64,000 bases of DNA from Actinoplanes derwentensis (GCF_900104725.1 NZ_LT629758.1:9572001-9636000), one strand, 5' to 3'; shown: positions 8,850 through 17,111, counted from the stretch's first letter. The notes: generated from the letters alone by a model not told the origin. Numbers and translations: made by a program.

Positions 8850-9698
8850 GTGGCTGAGTTCAAGGTGTCTGTGGCTAGCGCGGACGAGGTACGGCTGATC
8901 GCCGGATGGGTGGCGGCCGAGGGCTGGTATCCGGGGGACGGCGACGAGACGATCCTGCATGTCGCGGATCCGGGCGGGTTTCTCGTCGGGCGGCTGGACG
9001 GGCAGCCCATCACGTCGATCTCCGCGGTACGGCAGGGCAGTGAGCGCGGATTCCTCGGGCTGCACCTGACGATCCCGGAGTTCCGCGGGCAGGGGTACGG
9101 GCAGCGGATCTGGCAGGCCGGGATGAGTCGCCTGACCGGCCGGGTCGTCGGTCTCGACGGGACGGTCGCCCAACAGGAGAACTTTCGGAAGTCCGGGTTC
9201 CGGGACGCCTGGCTGACCGTTCGTTATCAGGGCGAACTGAGCGGGGCGCAGCGGACCGCCGGCCTGGAGATCGCCGACGCCCGCAGTGTCGGGTTCGACG
9301 AGCTGGCCCGGTACGACCGGCGGTTCTTCCCGGCCGAACGGGACGCCTTCCTCTCCCTGTGGATCACCACGTCCGGGCGGCGGGCGGTGGTGGCCCGGCG
9401 GGCCGGTTCGGTGGTCGGGTTCGCGGTACGGCGGCCGGCCGGGGACGTGGACCGGATCGGGCCGCTCTTCGCCGACTCACCGGAGATCGCCGAGAGTCTG
9501 CTGGCGGCGCTGGCCGAGTCGGTCGGCGGAGCGGTTCCGGTGCTGCTCGACGTGCCGTCGGTGAACCGGCCGGCGAACGAACTGGCCGAGCGGGCCGGGC
9601 TCAAGGAGTCCTCACGGACGACGCGGATGTACACCGGTGACGCTCCGGAGACCGGCCGCGCCGGGATCTACGGAGTGACCACGCTCGAACTGGGCTGA
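8850..9698 (+). CDS. Two-domain GNAT N-acetyltransferase
   Basis: The 282-residue product starts at GTG 8850. Its N-terminal half is a GNAT fold with the acetyl-CoA-binding 'RGQGYGQRIW' motif at about residues 73-82. The C-terminal half ('ADARSVGFDELARYDRRFFPAERDAFL ... VVGFAVRRPA') resembles the second domain seen in YitH-type double GNAT proteins. It probably acetylates a small molecule or protein amine; the substrate is unknown. It is a single-gene unit between the helicase gene and a strong terminator. Confidence 0.85.
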   Translation: MAEFKVSVASADEVRLIAGWVAAEGWYPGDGDETILHVADPGGFLVGRLDGQPITSISAVRQGSERGFLGLHLTIPEFRGQGYGQRIWQAGMSRLTGRVVGLDGTVAQQENFRKSGFRDAWLTVRYQGELSGAQRTAGLEIADARSVGFDELARYDRRFFPAERDAFLSLWITTSGRRAVVARRAGSVVGFAVRRPAGDVDRIGPLFADSPEIAESLLAALAESVGGAVPVLLDVPSVNRPANELAERAGLKESSRTTRMYTGDAPETGRAGIYGVTTLELG

Positions 9699-9724
9699 CC
9701 GGCCGCCTGGCGTCTGTCGGCGAC

Positions 9725-9768
9725 AGGCCCGTGGCCCGGGCGTCTGGTGACGCCCGGGCCACGGGCCT
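9725..9768. terminator. Strong bidirectional terminator (perfect 20-bp stem)
   Basis: Arms at 9725-9744 and 9749-9768 are exact reverse complements (20 bp) with a TGGT loop. They lie between the convergent GNAT and sigma factor genes, whose stops are at 9698 and 9778. Confidence 0.9.
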
Positions 9769-9777
9769 GGAGCGGGA

Positions 9778-10704
9778 TCAGGCGGCAGCGGCGGCCGTCT
9801 TGCGGCCGTTGCCGAACGCGGTGTGACCGTGCGCGTTGGTCATCGCCAGGCGGCTGCGCATGGTGGTGTTGCTGGCGATGTTGGCGTAGTAGCTGGCTCG
9901 GCGACGGGCCGTGATGCTCTCCGGGTTGTCCGGGATCGGCGCCATCTCCGGGTTGAGGTGGGTGTTGAGGCCGTCCTTGAGCAGCGACAGCGCCTCGGCG
10001 CGCAGCTGCGAGACGCGCGACTCGGTGACCCCGAGGTCGTCGGCGATCTCGGCCATCGGGCGCTCGTGCAGGAAGTACTCGGTCACGACGGTCGCCAGGC
10101 GCTCCGGCAACGAGCTGATCGCGTGGTGCAGGTAACCGATCTGCTCCCGGCGCAGCAGCATCTCCTCCGGGCCGGGCTCACGCTCGGTGACCAGGTCGTC
10201 GGCGCTGCTGGTGGTGAAACCCTGCAGCGACAGTACGGTGGCGCGCTGCACGTCGGTGTCGGTCTGGTGCAGGTCGGTCGTGGTGGTACCGAGGGCCTGG
10301 GCCAGCTCCTCCGGCGTGGGCGTGCGGCCCAGCGTGGTGGTGAGCTGCTGACGGGTGACGTCGGTGTTGCGGGCCTTGGACCGCACCGAGCGGGTCGCCC
10401 AGTCCAGCGCGCGCAGCTCGTCGAGCAGAGCGCCGCGGATCCGGGTGCCGGCGAAGCGGTGGAACGGGACGCCGCGCTGCGGGTCCCAGCCGCGGGCGGC
10501 GGTGACCAGGGCGTGCAGGCCGGCGCTGGTCAGGTCGTCGCGGTGGATGTGGTTGGGGATCCGGCTCAACATGTCCCGCACCAGGTGGCCGACCAGCGGC
10601 ATGTGCTGGCGGATCAGGTCCTCCTGCTCCCGCACGGTGAGCACCGGCGTGGCGGAGGCGGTGTCGGCGATGAGGTCGGCAGCGGTCATCACGGTGCTGG
10701 TCAT
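9778..10704 (-). CDS. FliA/WhiG-family RNA polymerase sigma factor (copy 2)
   Basis: The 308-residue product is a paralogue of the factor at 4795-5649, with the same regions: 'MPLVGHLVRDML', 'RFAGTRIRGALLDELR', 'GRTPTPEELAQALG' and 'ERPMAEIADDLGVTESRVSQLRAEAL'. The C-terminal tail 'ITARRRASYYANIAS' is also shared. The ATG at 10704 has GGGGGA upstream; in-frame codons further upstream carry no sigma similarity and were excluded. The N-terminus is about 20 residues longer than in copy 1. Region 4.2 is nearly identical between the copies, so overlapping promoter recognition is plausible. It is divergent from the DUF456 gene over a 205-bp gap. Confidence 0.92.
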   Translation of the reverse strand: MTSTVMTAADLIADTASATPVLTVREQEDLIRQHMPLVGHLVRDMLSRIPNHIHRDDLTSAGLHALVTAARGWDPQRGVPFHRFAGTRIRGALLDELRALDWATRSVRSKARNTDVTRQQLTTTLGRTPTPEELAQALGTTTTDLHQTDTDVQRATVLSLQGFTTSSADDLVTEREPGPEEMLLRREQIGYLHHAISSLPERLATVVTEYFLHERPMAEIADDLGVTESRVSQLRAEALSLLKDGLNTHLNPEMAPIPDNPESITARRRASYYANIASNTTMRSRLAMTNAHGHTAFGNGRKTAAAAA

Positions 10705-10909
10705 GTTGTTTCCCCCGGTTGTTCGTCGGCGCCCCTGGCTGGGTGGGCACCGGCTGACAGGAGAAAGATTCAGCTCCGGAGGGTGCGGGTTCTGGTCACG
10801 CACAGTTGCGTACCGGTTGCTTCGGCCGGAGGTCTCCGGCGATGGTCTTCCATCGGCGGCGGCGAGGGCCGCTTGAGACTTCTTGCGCGAGTGCGGCAAG
10901 GTGTGCCGC

Positions 10910-11407
10910 ATGGAACTGAGCGACACCGGTACGGCGGTCACCCTTCTCTCCGGCCTGGTGATCCTGACCGGGGTGATCGGCGTGCTGATGCCGGTGATCC
11001 CGGGCCTCGTGCTGACCTGGGTGGGCGTGCTGCTCTGGGCGCTGCTCGGCGACGGCTCCGGCGGGTCACGGGCGCTGGTCGCGATCCTGGCCACGGTGGT
11101 CTTCGGCATCGGGATCGTGGTCAAGTTCCTGTGGCCGGGCAAGAAACTGCGCAACACCGTTCCGACCTCGGCGCTGCTGGCCGGTGGAGTGCTGGGCCTG
11201 ATCGGCTTCTTCGTGGTGCCGGTGATCGGCCTGGTGCTCGGCTTCGTGCTCGGCGTGTGGCTGGTCGAGCTGAACCGCCTCGGCATGGAGCGGGCCTGGC
11301 CCTCGACCCGTTCAGCGATCGGCGCGGTCGGGCTCTCCCTGCTGGTGGAGCTGGCGTCGGCCCTGCTGATCGCGGTGATCTGGCTCTTCGGCCTGGCCTT
11401 CGCCTAA
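10910..11407 (+). CDS. DUF456 family integral membrane protein
   Basis: The 165-residue protein is strongly hydrophobic, with about five membrane segments and the DUF456 pattern: an N-terminal 'VLMPVIPGLVLTWVGVLLWAL' helix and a later glycine-rich 'VLGLIGFFVVPVIGLVLGFVLGVWLVE' pair. The start at ATG 10910 follows GCAAGG; an in-frame upstream ATG at 10883 would add nine polar residues. The biochemical role of the family is unknown. The gene is divergent from the sigma factor and followed by a 16-bp tandem repeat. Confidence 0.85.
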   Translation: MELSDTGTAVTLLSGLVILTGVIGVLMPVIPGLVLTWVGVLLWALLGDGSGGSRALVAILATVVFGIGIVVKFLWPGKKLRNTVPTSALLAGGVLGLIGFFVVPVIGLVLGFVLGVWLVELNRLGMERAWPSTRSAIGAVGLSLLVELASALLIAVIWLFGLAFA

Positions 11408-11414
11408 CCGTCGA

Positions 11415-11446
11415 TGAGCCCGGCTGTCAGTGAGCCCGGCTGTCAG
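11415..11446. repeat. Exact 16-bp tandem duplication
   Basis: TGAGCCCGGCTGTCAG occurs twice without a gap, and degenerate copies (CGAGCCCGGCCGTCGG) follow up to about 11480. It sits between the convergent DUF456 and carboxypeptidase genes. Probably replication slippage. Confidence 0.7.
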
Positions 11447-11488
11447 TCAGCCAGGTCGTCGGCGAGCCCGGCCGTCGGTGGTCCGGCG

Positions 11489-12862
11489 TCAGTGCGCCTG
11501 GTCGTCGGCTCGTTTCAGGCGGCGGCGACGGCGCTGGGTCAGCAGCAGGAGCAGTGGGGTGGCGGTCAGTATCCCGGCCACGCCCACCGCGGCGGCCACG
11601 GTGAAGCCGGTGGGACCGCCGGGATGCGCAGCCTGGGCGGCGGCATCGGCCCCGGCTCCGGCCGCGGTCTGGGTCCCGGTGGCGGGTGCGGACGCCGCGG
11701 CTGAGGCGGCGACCTCCTCCGGCGTGACCAGTTTCCCGACCGACGAGCCCGCGGGCAGTGCGAAGCCCCAGTCGAGCAGGGCCGCGCCCTGTTCCCAGCC
11801 ACGTTTCGGCCGGGCCTCGGCGCCGAGCAGGGTGGCCACCAGGGTCCGCCCGTTCCGGGTGGCCGCGCCGACGTAACTGTGCCGGGCGACGGTGGTGAAT
11901 CCGGTCTTCCCGCCGAGCGCGCCCGGATAGTTGTAGATCAGCTTGTTCTCGTTCTGGAACTGGAACCCGCCGACCTTCGGCTTCTTCTGGGCCGGCATCC
12001 GGGCGCTCTCGGTCAGCACATACTTACGGAAATCGGCGCTGGCGAAACAGACCCGGGCGATGAGAGCGAGATCGTACGCGCTGGTGAACTGTCCTTTGCC
12101 GTCCAGTCCGGACGGCGTGACCGCATGGGTCTGCCGGGCCCCGATCGAGGCCGCCTTGGCGTTCATCGCGGCCACCGTCTTGGCCTGGCCGTCCGGGCCA
12201 CCACCGCCGGCCGTGCGGGCGAGCGCGTTGGCGGCGTCGTTGCCGGAGTTGAGCAGCAGACCGAGCCACAGTGTCGACACCGGATAGGTGCCGCCGACGA
12301 CCACACCGACCGCTGAACTGCCGGGTTCGATGTCCAGGTCGCCGTCGGTGATGGTGACCTTCGTCTTGGGGTCGAGCTGTTCGATCGCGGTAGCCGCCAG
12401 CAGTGTCTTCTGCACGCTGGCCGGGGTCTGGTAGACGTGCGGCCCGCACGCGCCGAGCACCTCGCCGGTGTCCAGGTCGGCGACCATCCAGGTGGTCGCG
12501 GTGAGCGCCGGGGCCGCCGGGCTGCCCGCCGGGACGATCAGGCCGTGGGTGGCCAGGGCCGCCCCGCCGACCGCCATGTCCGCGGCGACGTCCGCCGGTG
12601 GCACCGGCCGGGGCGGAGCGCTCGGCTTAGCGATCTTGGGCTTGGGACATGGCACCTCGACGGCCGAAACGGCGGAGGCAGCGGAACCGGCCGAAACGGC
12701 GGAGGCAGCAGAAACGGCGGAAGCAGCCGAAACGGCCGAAACGGTCGACCAAGTTGAACCGGCGGAGGCGGCCGACCCGCCGGAAACGACTGAGGCAGCT
12801 ACCGGGGCGACCAGCGGGACGCCGAGCACAGCCGCGATGACCGCCGACAGAAGAACTCTCAC
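11489..12862 (-). CDS. Secreted D-alanyl-D-alanine carboxypeptidase (low-molecular-weight PBP)
   Basis: The 457-residue protein carries the serine peptidase S11 triad: SxxK (S149-V-Q-K152), SGN (206-208) and KTG (319-321). It trims the terminal D-Ala from peptidoglycan stem peptides outside the membrane. A signal peptide covers about residues 1-24. An Ala/Ser/Val low-complexity stretch (about residues 24-68) built from short repeats comes before the catalytic domain. The C-terminus has a membrane helix ('VGILTATPLLLLL'-like) followed by an Arg-rich anchor. The GTG start at 12862 overlaps the stop of the gene at 12859-13293, indicating translational coupling. Active-site residues look intact. 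Confidence 0.93.
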   Translation of the reverse strand: MRVLLSAVIAAVLGVPLVAPVAASVVSGGSAASAGSTWSTVSAVSAASAVSAASAVSAGSAASAVSAVEVPCPKPKIAKPSAPPRPVPPADVAADMAVGGAALATHGLIVPAGSPAAPALTATTWMVADLDTGEVLGACGPHVYQTPASVQKTLLAATAIEQLDPKTKVTITDGDLDIEPGSSAVGVVVGGTYPVSTLWLGLLLNSGNDAANALARTAGGGGPDGQAKTVAAMNAKAASIGARQTHAVTPSGLDGKGQFTSAYDLALIARVCFASADFRKYVLTESARMPAQKKPKVGGFQFQNENKLIYNYPGALGGKTGFTTVARHSYVGAATRNGRTLVATLLGAEARPKRGWEQGAALLDWGFALPAGSSVGKLVTPEEVAASAAASAPATGTQTAAGAGADAAAQAAHPGGPTGFTVAAAVGVAGILTATPLLLLLTQRRRRRLKRADDQAH

Positions 12863-13293
12863 GGCCAGTGATCACCAGCGGTCAGGCGGCGCTCCAGCAG
12901 CGTCTCCAGCGGGATCGTCTCGCCGTCTCCACCGCCCGCCCCGACGATCAGCCGGGCGGTGCTCGGCGACAGGTCGGCCCCGGCGAACCGGGCCCGCAGC
13001 GACGGCGCGACGGTGAGCACGAAATACTCCCCGTCCTCGCCGACGGCCACCGACCGATCGGACTTCAGGTACCACCCGCGGACGTGTGTCTTGTAGGTCG
13101 ACCGCCCGTCGAGGCTGCGCGCGCTCAGCACGTGCGGGCGGAGCCCGGCTTCGGCGGCGCGGCGGACGAAGCCGTCGAGCAGCGCGTCGGCCTTGCGCGC
13201 CTCCGCGGCCCGGTCCGCTTCGAGTGCGGCGGCGCGGACGGCGACGGCTTGCCGTTGCTCTTCCCGCCAGGCGGCGGCCCGCTCGTCCTGCAT
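12859..13293 (-). CDS. Conserved hypothetical protein coupled to the carboxypeptidase gene
   Basis: The product is 144 residues from ATG 13293. The first half is a charged helix rich in Ala, Arg and Glu ('AAWREEQRQAVAVRAAALEADRAAEARK'-like). The second half is beta-rich with 'THVRGWYLKSDRSVAVGEDGEYFVLTV' and a C-terminal 'IPLETLLERRL'. No signal peptide or membrane segment is seen. Its TGA at 12859-12861 overlaps the GTG start of the carboxypeptidase gene, so the two are probably made together. Residues further upstream in frame were excluded as uncharacteristic. Function unknown. Confidence 0.75.
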   Translation of the reverse strand: MQDERAAAWREEQRQAVAVRAAALEADRAAEARKADALLDGFVRRAAEAGLRPHVLSARSLDGRSTYKTHVRGWYLKSDRSVAVGEDGEYFVLTVAPSLRARFAGADLSPSTARLIVGAGGGDGETIPLETLLERRLTAGDHWP

Positions 13294-13480
13294 GGCGCCG
13301 ACCCTAACGCGAGACTCCGGGCGTTGGTCAACCGGGCTTTCCTGGATTCTGCTCCTTTTCGGCTGGGCGCCATTCCGATAACCGGGTAGAAAGAATTGCC
13401 GGATCGCGGGCAGGAGTTGCGCCGCGGACCGATCGCGCGCCAGACTGGGCGCGGTTGATTTATTCTTCTCGGGAGTCGTT

Positions 13481-13831
13481 ATGGCGCGGCAGGTAATCAC
13501 TACCCTGATCGACGATCTGGACGGCAAGAAGGCGGATCGGACGGTCGAGTTCAGTCTCGATGGCGTCAGCTTCACGATCGACCTTTCCGAGGCCAATGCC
13601 GGAAAGCTGCGTAAGGCTCTGGACCCGTTCATCAGCGCGGGCACCCGTCTGGGCCGCACCACATCGGGCCGAATCCCGCCGCGTGGCGCGGCACCGGTCC
13701 GCACCGCGGGTTCTCGTGACGAGAACCGGCTGATCCGTGAGTGGGCGACCCGCAACGGGCACAAGATCTCTGAGCGGGGCCGCATTCCGGCCGAGGTCAG
13801 CGGCGCCTACCGGGCGGCGCACGGCCGCTGA
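13481..13831 (+). CDS. lsr2: Lsr2-family nucleoid-associated protein
   Basis: The 116-residue protein has the full Lsr2 layout: N-terminal beta-sheet dimerisation domain ('QVITTLIDDLDGKKADRTVEF' region, residues 4-30), a basic linker, and a C-terminal DNA-binding domain ending 'IREWATRNGHKISERGRIPAEVSGAY'. Lsr2 binds and bridges AT-rich DNA and silences foreign or specialised genes in actinobacteria. One odd point is the DNA-binding segment 'TSGRIPPRGAA' in the linker, an RGR-like motif duplicate of the usual 'GRIP' site. The gene has a comparatively AT-rich upstream region (about 13390-13480) and a perfect hairpin terminator. Actinomycetes often carry two Lsr2 paralogues; only one is here. 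Confidence 0.92.
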   Translation: MARQVITTLIDDLDGKKADRTVEFSLDGVSFTIDLSEANAGKLRKALDPFISAGTRLGRTTSGRIPPRGAAPVRTAGSRDENRLIREWATRNGHKISERGRIPAEVSGAYRAAHGR

Positions 13832-13844
13832 TTCCGGCGGTCCG

Positions 13845-13877
13845 CACCGTGCCGGAGCGCATGCCACCGGCACGGTG
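13845..13877. terminator. Terminator between convergent lsr2 and LLM oxidoreductase genes
   Basis: CACCGTGCCGG and CCGGCACGGTG form a perfect 11-bp stem around an 11-nt loop, located between stops at 13831 and 13929. Confidence 0.8.
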
Positions 13878-13928
13878 GGTGACTGCCCGGGGTGAGAAAT
13901 CCCACTCCGAATTGGACGGAAAGCGCTT

Positions 13929-14855
13929 TTACCCGAAATCCGGCCGAAGGCTGCCGAGATCCGGCTGGCGGCTGCCGAAATCCGCCCGGATTCGAGGCAG
14001 TTCCGCCGCCACGGCTTCCAGGACTTTCTCGTCGCCGGTGTACCAGCTCGACTTCCGGGGCCAGTGCGTGATGACGTCGGTGAACCCGAGTGCGGCGGCC
14101 CGGCCGACCGCGTCGGTGAAGGCTTCGGGGCTGCTCATCGAGAAAATCGGCGACGTGTCGAGGTTCAGATAACGGTCCACCGAGTCCGGCCGGCGGTCCA
14201 CCGCGTCGCACGCGGTGGCGAACCGGTCGCTGATCTCGGCGACCGCCTGCCACCATTGTTCGGCCGTGTCGGCCTGTGGTCCGGTGGTGACCCAGCCGTC
14301 GCCGTGCCGGGCGGCCAGGCGCATCGCCCGGGGCCCGTTGGCGGCGACCACGAACGGCGGCCGCGGTTCTTGGATCGGGCCGGGGATGCTGCGGGCGTCG
14401 ACAGCTGAATACCAGCTCCCCGACCAGGTGGTCGCTGGCTGCCGCAGGATCAGGTCGAGGAGTTCCAGGAATTCGGCGAATCGGTCGACGCGGGCGCGCG
14501 GGGTCAGCTCCGGCTGGCCGAGGACCGCCGAGTCGAACCCGATGCCGCCGGCGCCCAGCCCGAGGATCAGCCGCCCGCCGGAGATGTCGTCCAGGGCGGT
14601 GGTCTCCCGCGCGAAGTGCACCGGGTGCCGGAAGTTCGGGGTGGCCACGTAGGTCCCGAGCCGGATCCGGGAGGTGACCGTGGCGGCCGCCGTCAGGGTG
14701 GGGACCGCGTCGAACCACGGGCCGTCGACGAGGTCGCGCCAGCCCAAGTGGTCGTAGGTCCAGGCGTGGTCGAAGCCCCACTCGTCCGCGAGCCGCCACC
14801 GCCGGCTCGACTCGGCCCAGCGCTGGTCGGGAAGGATCACGATGCCGATTCGCAT
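13929..14855 (-). CDS. LLM-class F420/flavin-dependent oxidoreductase
   Basis: The 308-residue product is a luciferase-like (TIM-barrel) oxidoreductase: N-terminal 'MRIGIVILPDQRW', 'HAWTYDHLGWRDL', 'IRLGTYVATPNFRHPVHFARET' and 'GRLILGLGAGGIGFDS'. This class binds F420 or FMN and reduces or oxidises small organic substrates. An Fgd-type enzyme that regenerates F420H2 is encoded 4 kb away (19068-20066), which makes F420 the more likely cofactor. It begins 20 bp after the MarR gene ends on the same strand, so it is likely cotranscribed with that regulator. The C-terminus has a small repeated 'xRQPDLGSLRPDFG' end. Confidence 0.85.
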   Translation of the reverse strand: MRIGIVILPDQRWAESSRRWRLADEWGFDHAWTYDHLGWRDLVDGPWFDAVPTLTAAATVTSRIRLGTYVATPNFRHPVHFARETTALDDISGGRLILGLGAGGIGFDSAVLGQPELTPRARVDRFAEFLELLDLILRQPATTWSGSWYSAVDARSIPGPIQEPRPPFVVAANGPRAMRLAARHGDGWVTTGPQADTAEQWWQAVAEISDRFATACDAVDRRPDSVDRYLNLDTSPIFSMSSPEAFTDAVGRAAALGFTDVITHWPRKSSWYTGDEKVLEAVAAELPRIRADFGSRQPDLGSLRPDFG

Positions 14856-14875
14856 CGCCGCAGCCTAATGCCGGG

Positions 14876-15337
14876 TCAGGCGGTCCGGCGGTCGGCCTCA
14901 CCGGGCCGGCCGGGTGCCGCGGCCGCCTCGAAGGCCTGCAAGGCCCGCAGCAGGTCCTGCCGGGCGGCGGCCGGCATCTTCTCCAGCACTTCGGCCAGGG
15001 CGTCCCGGCGGCGCTCCTGGAGGTCGGCGAGGAGCCGACGGGACGCCGAGGTGAGCAGCAGCCGGACCTCACGCCGGTCCCGGGGGTCGGCGACCCGGCG
15101 CAGCAGGCCGGTGGCCTCCAGCCGGTCGCAGAGGCGGCTTGCCGAGGAGGGCACCACGTCGAGTGCCTCGGCCAGCCGGCTCATGTTGGTGTGCCGGTTG
15201 GCCGCGACGATGGTCAGCACCCGGAGTTGGGCGGGCGGGATCGAGGGCTGCTGCGCCAGCCTGGCCCGTTCGAGGACAGCCACCAGCGCGTCAACCGACG
15301 ACTCGACAGCCGCGGCGACCTCGGTGGCACGCTCCAT
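14876..15337 (-). CDS. MarR-family transcriptional regulator
   Basis: The 153-residue protein has the MarR winged helix: 'LRVLTIVAANRHTNMSRLAEALDVVPSSASRLCDRLEATGLLRRVADPRDRREVRLLLT'. The start ATG 15337 follows a GGGAAATCGGG stretch; the in-frame extension upstream has no MarR character. It lies directly upstream of the LLM oxidoreductase gene and probably controls it in response to a small ligand or oxidant. No clear palindromic operator was spotted in the 102 bp before its start. Confidence 0.88.
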   Translation of the reverse strand: MERATEVAAAVESSVDALVAVLERARLAQQPSIPPAQLRVLTIVAANRHTNMSRLAEALDVVPSSASRLCDRLEATGLLRRVADPRDRREVRLLLTSASRRLLADLQERRRDALAEVLEKMPAAARQDLLRALQAFEAAAAPGRPGEADRRTA

Positions 15338-15439
15338 CCCGATTTCCCGTCGTTCTCGCAGATCGCGGGCCGTGCACTGGACGAACCGGTGCCGGACCCG
15401 TGAGCACGCACGGATACCCGGCTGGGGATTCGGCAAACG

Positions 15440-16579
15440 TCAGCGCCGCCAGTCCAGGCAGACCATGACCGCGTCGTCCTCAGGTTCGTTGCCCACGTGG
15501 TACTCACGCAGGCCCCGCATCACCGTACCGACCGCTTCTGTGGCGGGCTGCAGCCGTGTCCGGCGAAGCGCGCTGAACAGGGCGGATTCGCCGTACCGGG
15601 GGAGGTCGCCGGGCGCGGCCGCGTGCACGCCGTCGCTGACGACGAGCATCCGGTCGCCGGGTTCGAGGGTGAACCGCTGGATCTCGTAGTGGGCCTCACC
15701 GAACATGCCGAGCGGCAACTGCTGTTCCAGCGGAACCCGCTCGGTCTCGCCGCCCCGGGCGATCAGGCAGTGCGGCGAGCCCGCGTCGACCGCTGCCACC
15801 TCGCCGCTGACCAGGTCGATCTCCAGTAGGAGGGTGGCCGCGTGCGCGTCGCCGCCGTACCGGGAGTGCACCGCGTCGGAGGCCAGTTCGGCCTGCTCGA
15901 CGATGTCGGCGCCGAAGCGGCGGGCGTTGCGCATGGCGTTGACGGCCAGTGAGGTCAGCATCGCCGCCTCGATGCCGTAGCCGTGCCCGTTGAGCACGGT
16001 CAGGGTCAGCCGGTCGCCGTCGAGGGCCCAGTCGAAGTGGTCGCCGTGCACGTCGTACGCCGGTTCGAGCTGTCCGGCGACCAGGAACCGGTCGTCGCCG
16101 AGCGAGCGGCCGGGCAGGAGGTCCCACTGGAGTTCGGCGGCCATGGTGAGGCGGGCCCGGCGCTGGATCCGGCGGTACCGGTCGGTGACGTCGGCGGCCG
16201 CGCGCATCGCGACGGCCAGGTCGTCGGTGTCGGCTTCGAGGCGTTCGAGGGTCTCGCCGCCGGGTGAGGCGGGCAGTTCCAGGCGCAGCACGCCGAGCCG
16301 TTCGCCCCAGCAGCTCAGCGGCAGATGCAGCCGGGCCGCGCCGGCCGGGTGCTGCTCGGTGCCGGGGCGCTGGCTGGCGAAGCAGCGCATCGCCTGGTCG
16401 GCAGGGGGCTCACCGGGAGACAGCAGGGGCAGCAGCCGGGTGCCGGTCAGGTCGGGCACGAGAATGTCGACACTCTCGGCCGAGTACTGCCGGCGCAGGT
16501 GTTCGGTGGTGGTCTCAGGCAGACGATCGGGTGGCGCGGCCCTCAACAGGGAGCCGAGGGGGACCGGCTTATCGGACAT
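15440..16579 (-). CDS. SpoIIE-type PP2C protein phosphatase (RsbU-like), altered metal site
   Basis: The 379-residue protein has an N-terminal sensor-like half (GAF-like, about residues 20-150), then a helix ('RRIQRRARLTMAAELQWDLLPG') and a SpoIIE phosphatase domain. Landmarks are 'VHGDHFDWALDGDRLTLTV', 'IEAAMLTSLAVNAMRNAR', 'GDRMLVVSDGVHAA' and the final 'EPEDDAVMVCL'. The usual TDAMGHG-type segment reads LNGHGYG, so the conserved metal-binding Asp appears to be Asn. It may still act with other ligands, or be a regulatory pseudo-phosphatase. ATG 16579 has an AAGGAG site. A same-strand RsbW-type kinase gene lies upstream, which suggests partner switching over a sigma factor. Confidence 0.85.
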   Translation of the reverse strand: MSDKPVPLGSLLRAAPPDRLPETTTEHLRRQYSAESVDILVPDLTGTRLLPLLSPGEPPADQAMRCFASQRPGTEQHPAGAARLHLPLSCWGERLGVLRLELPASPGGETLERLEADTDDLAVAMRAAADVTDRYRRIQRRARLTMAAELQWDLLPGRSLGDDRFLVAGQLEPAYDVHGDHFDWALDGDRLTLTVLNGHGYGIEAAMLTSLAVNAMRNARRFGADIVEQAELASDAVHSRYGGDAHAATLLLEIDLVSGEVAAVDAGSPHCLIARGGETERVPLEQQLPLGMFGEAHYEIQRFTLEPGDRMLVVSDGVHAAAPGDLPRYGESALFSALRRTRLQPATEAVGTVMRGLREYHVGNEPEDDAVMVCLDWRR

Positions 16580-16718
16580 TACGGACTCCTTCCCGTGGAG
16601 CGACAGCAACCGCGATATTTGTTATACGGCAAGCAAATTCCCTTCGGGGCCACCCCCCACCCGGAACGGGGGATGGCCGGACCGCACCGCGGGCCGGCCA
16701 TCGGTGCGGTATCAGTCG

Positions 16719-17111
16719 CTAGGCGAAGGACTTCTCGAAGTGGATCAGGCTTCCGGTGCGCGGGCTGGAGTACATCCGCACGTTCTCGCCCAGCGCCCTG
16801 ATCAGGAAGAGCCCGCGTCCCCGCTCACTCGTCGGTGAGGGGCTCGCTTCCGCGGCCGGGTCGAATCCCGAACCCTCGTCGACCACGTCGATGGCGCAGT
16901 GGTTCTCCGCCACTTCGAGGTGGACCTCGAAGCTGTCGGTCCCGGTGGCGTGAGTCACCACGTTGGCGCACGCCTCGGTGAGGGCGATCTCCAGATCGGC
17001 GCCGGCCTGGCGATCCACTCGCAGGATCGTCAGCGCGCATCGCAACAGCCGTCGCACAGCGGGCACACTATCCACCTCACGGGGCAGATTCAGGCGAACC
17101 GACATGCGCAT
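16719..17111 (-). CDS. RsbW-type anti-sigma factor / serine kinase (HATPase_c_2)
   Basis: The 130-residue protein is a stand-alone GHKL ATPase: 'ADLEIALTEACANVVTHA' (N-box with Glu and Asn kept), 'IDVVDEGSGFDP' (G1 box) and 'SERGRGLFLIRAL' (G2 box). Such proteins bind a sigma factor and phosphorylate an anti-anti-sigma factor. No STAS-domain antagonist or group-3 sigma factor is encoded next to it. The phosphatase gene downstream at 15440-16579 is the expected functional partner. Two candidate starts (17111, 17105) lie two codons apart. Confidence 0.9.
   Translation of the reverse strand: MRMSVRLNLPREVDSVPAVRRLLRCALTILRVDRQAGADLEIALTEACANVVTHATGTDSFEVHLEVAENHCAIDVVDEGSGFDPAAEASPSPTSERGRGLFLIRALGENVRMYSSPRTGSLIHFEKSFA

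Noticed and set aside
9823..11433. Long plus-strand frame opposite sigma factor 2
   Set aside because: It is repetitive Arg/Gly/Val-rich sequence antisense to a clear sigma factor gene, then runs out of frame through the DUF456 gene.
12655..12795. Short-unit repeat mistaken for a CRISPR-like array
   Set aside because: Units are 6-18 bp, degenerate and in frame with the carboxypeptidase spacer. There are no spacers or cas genes.
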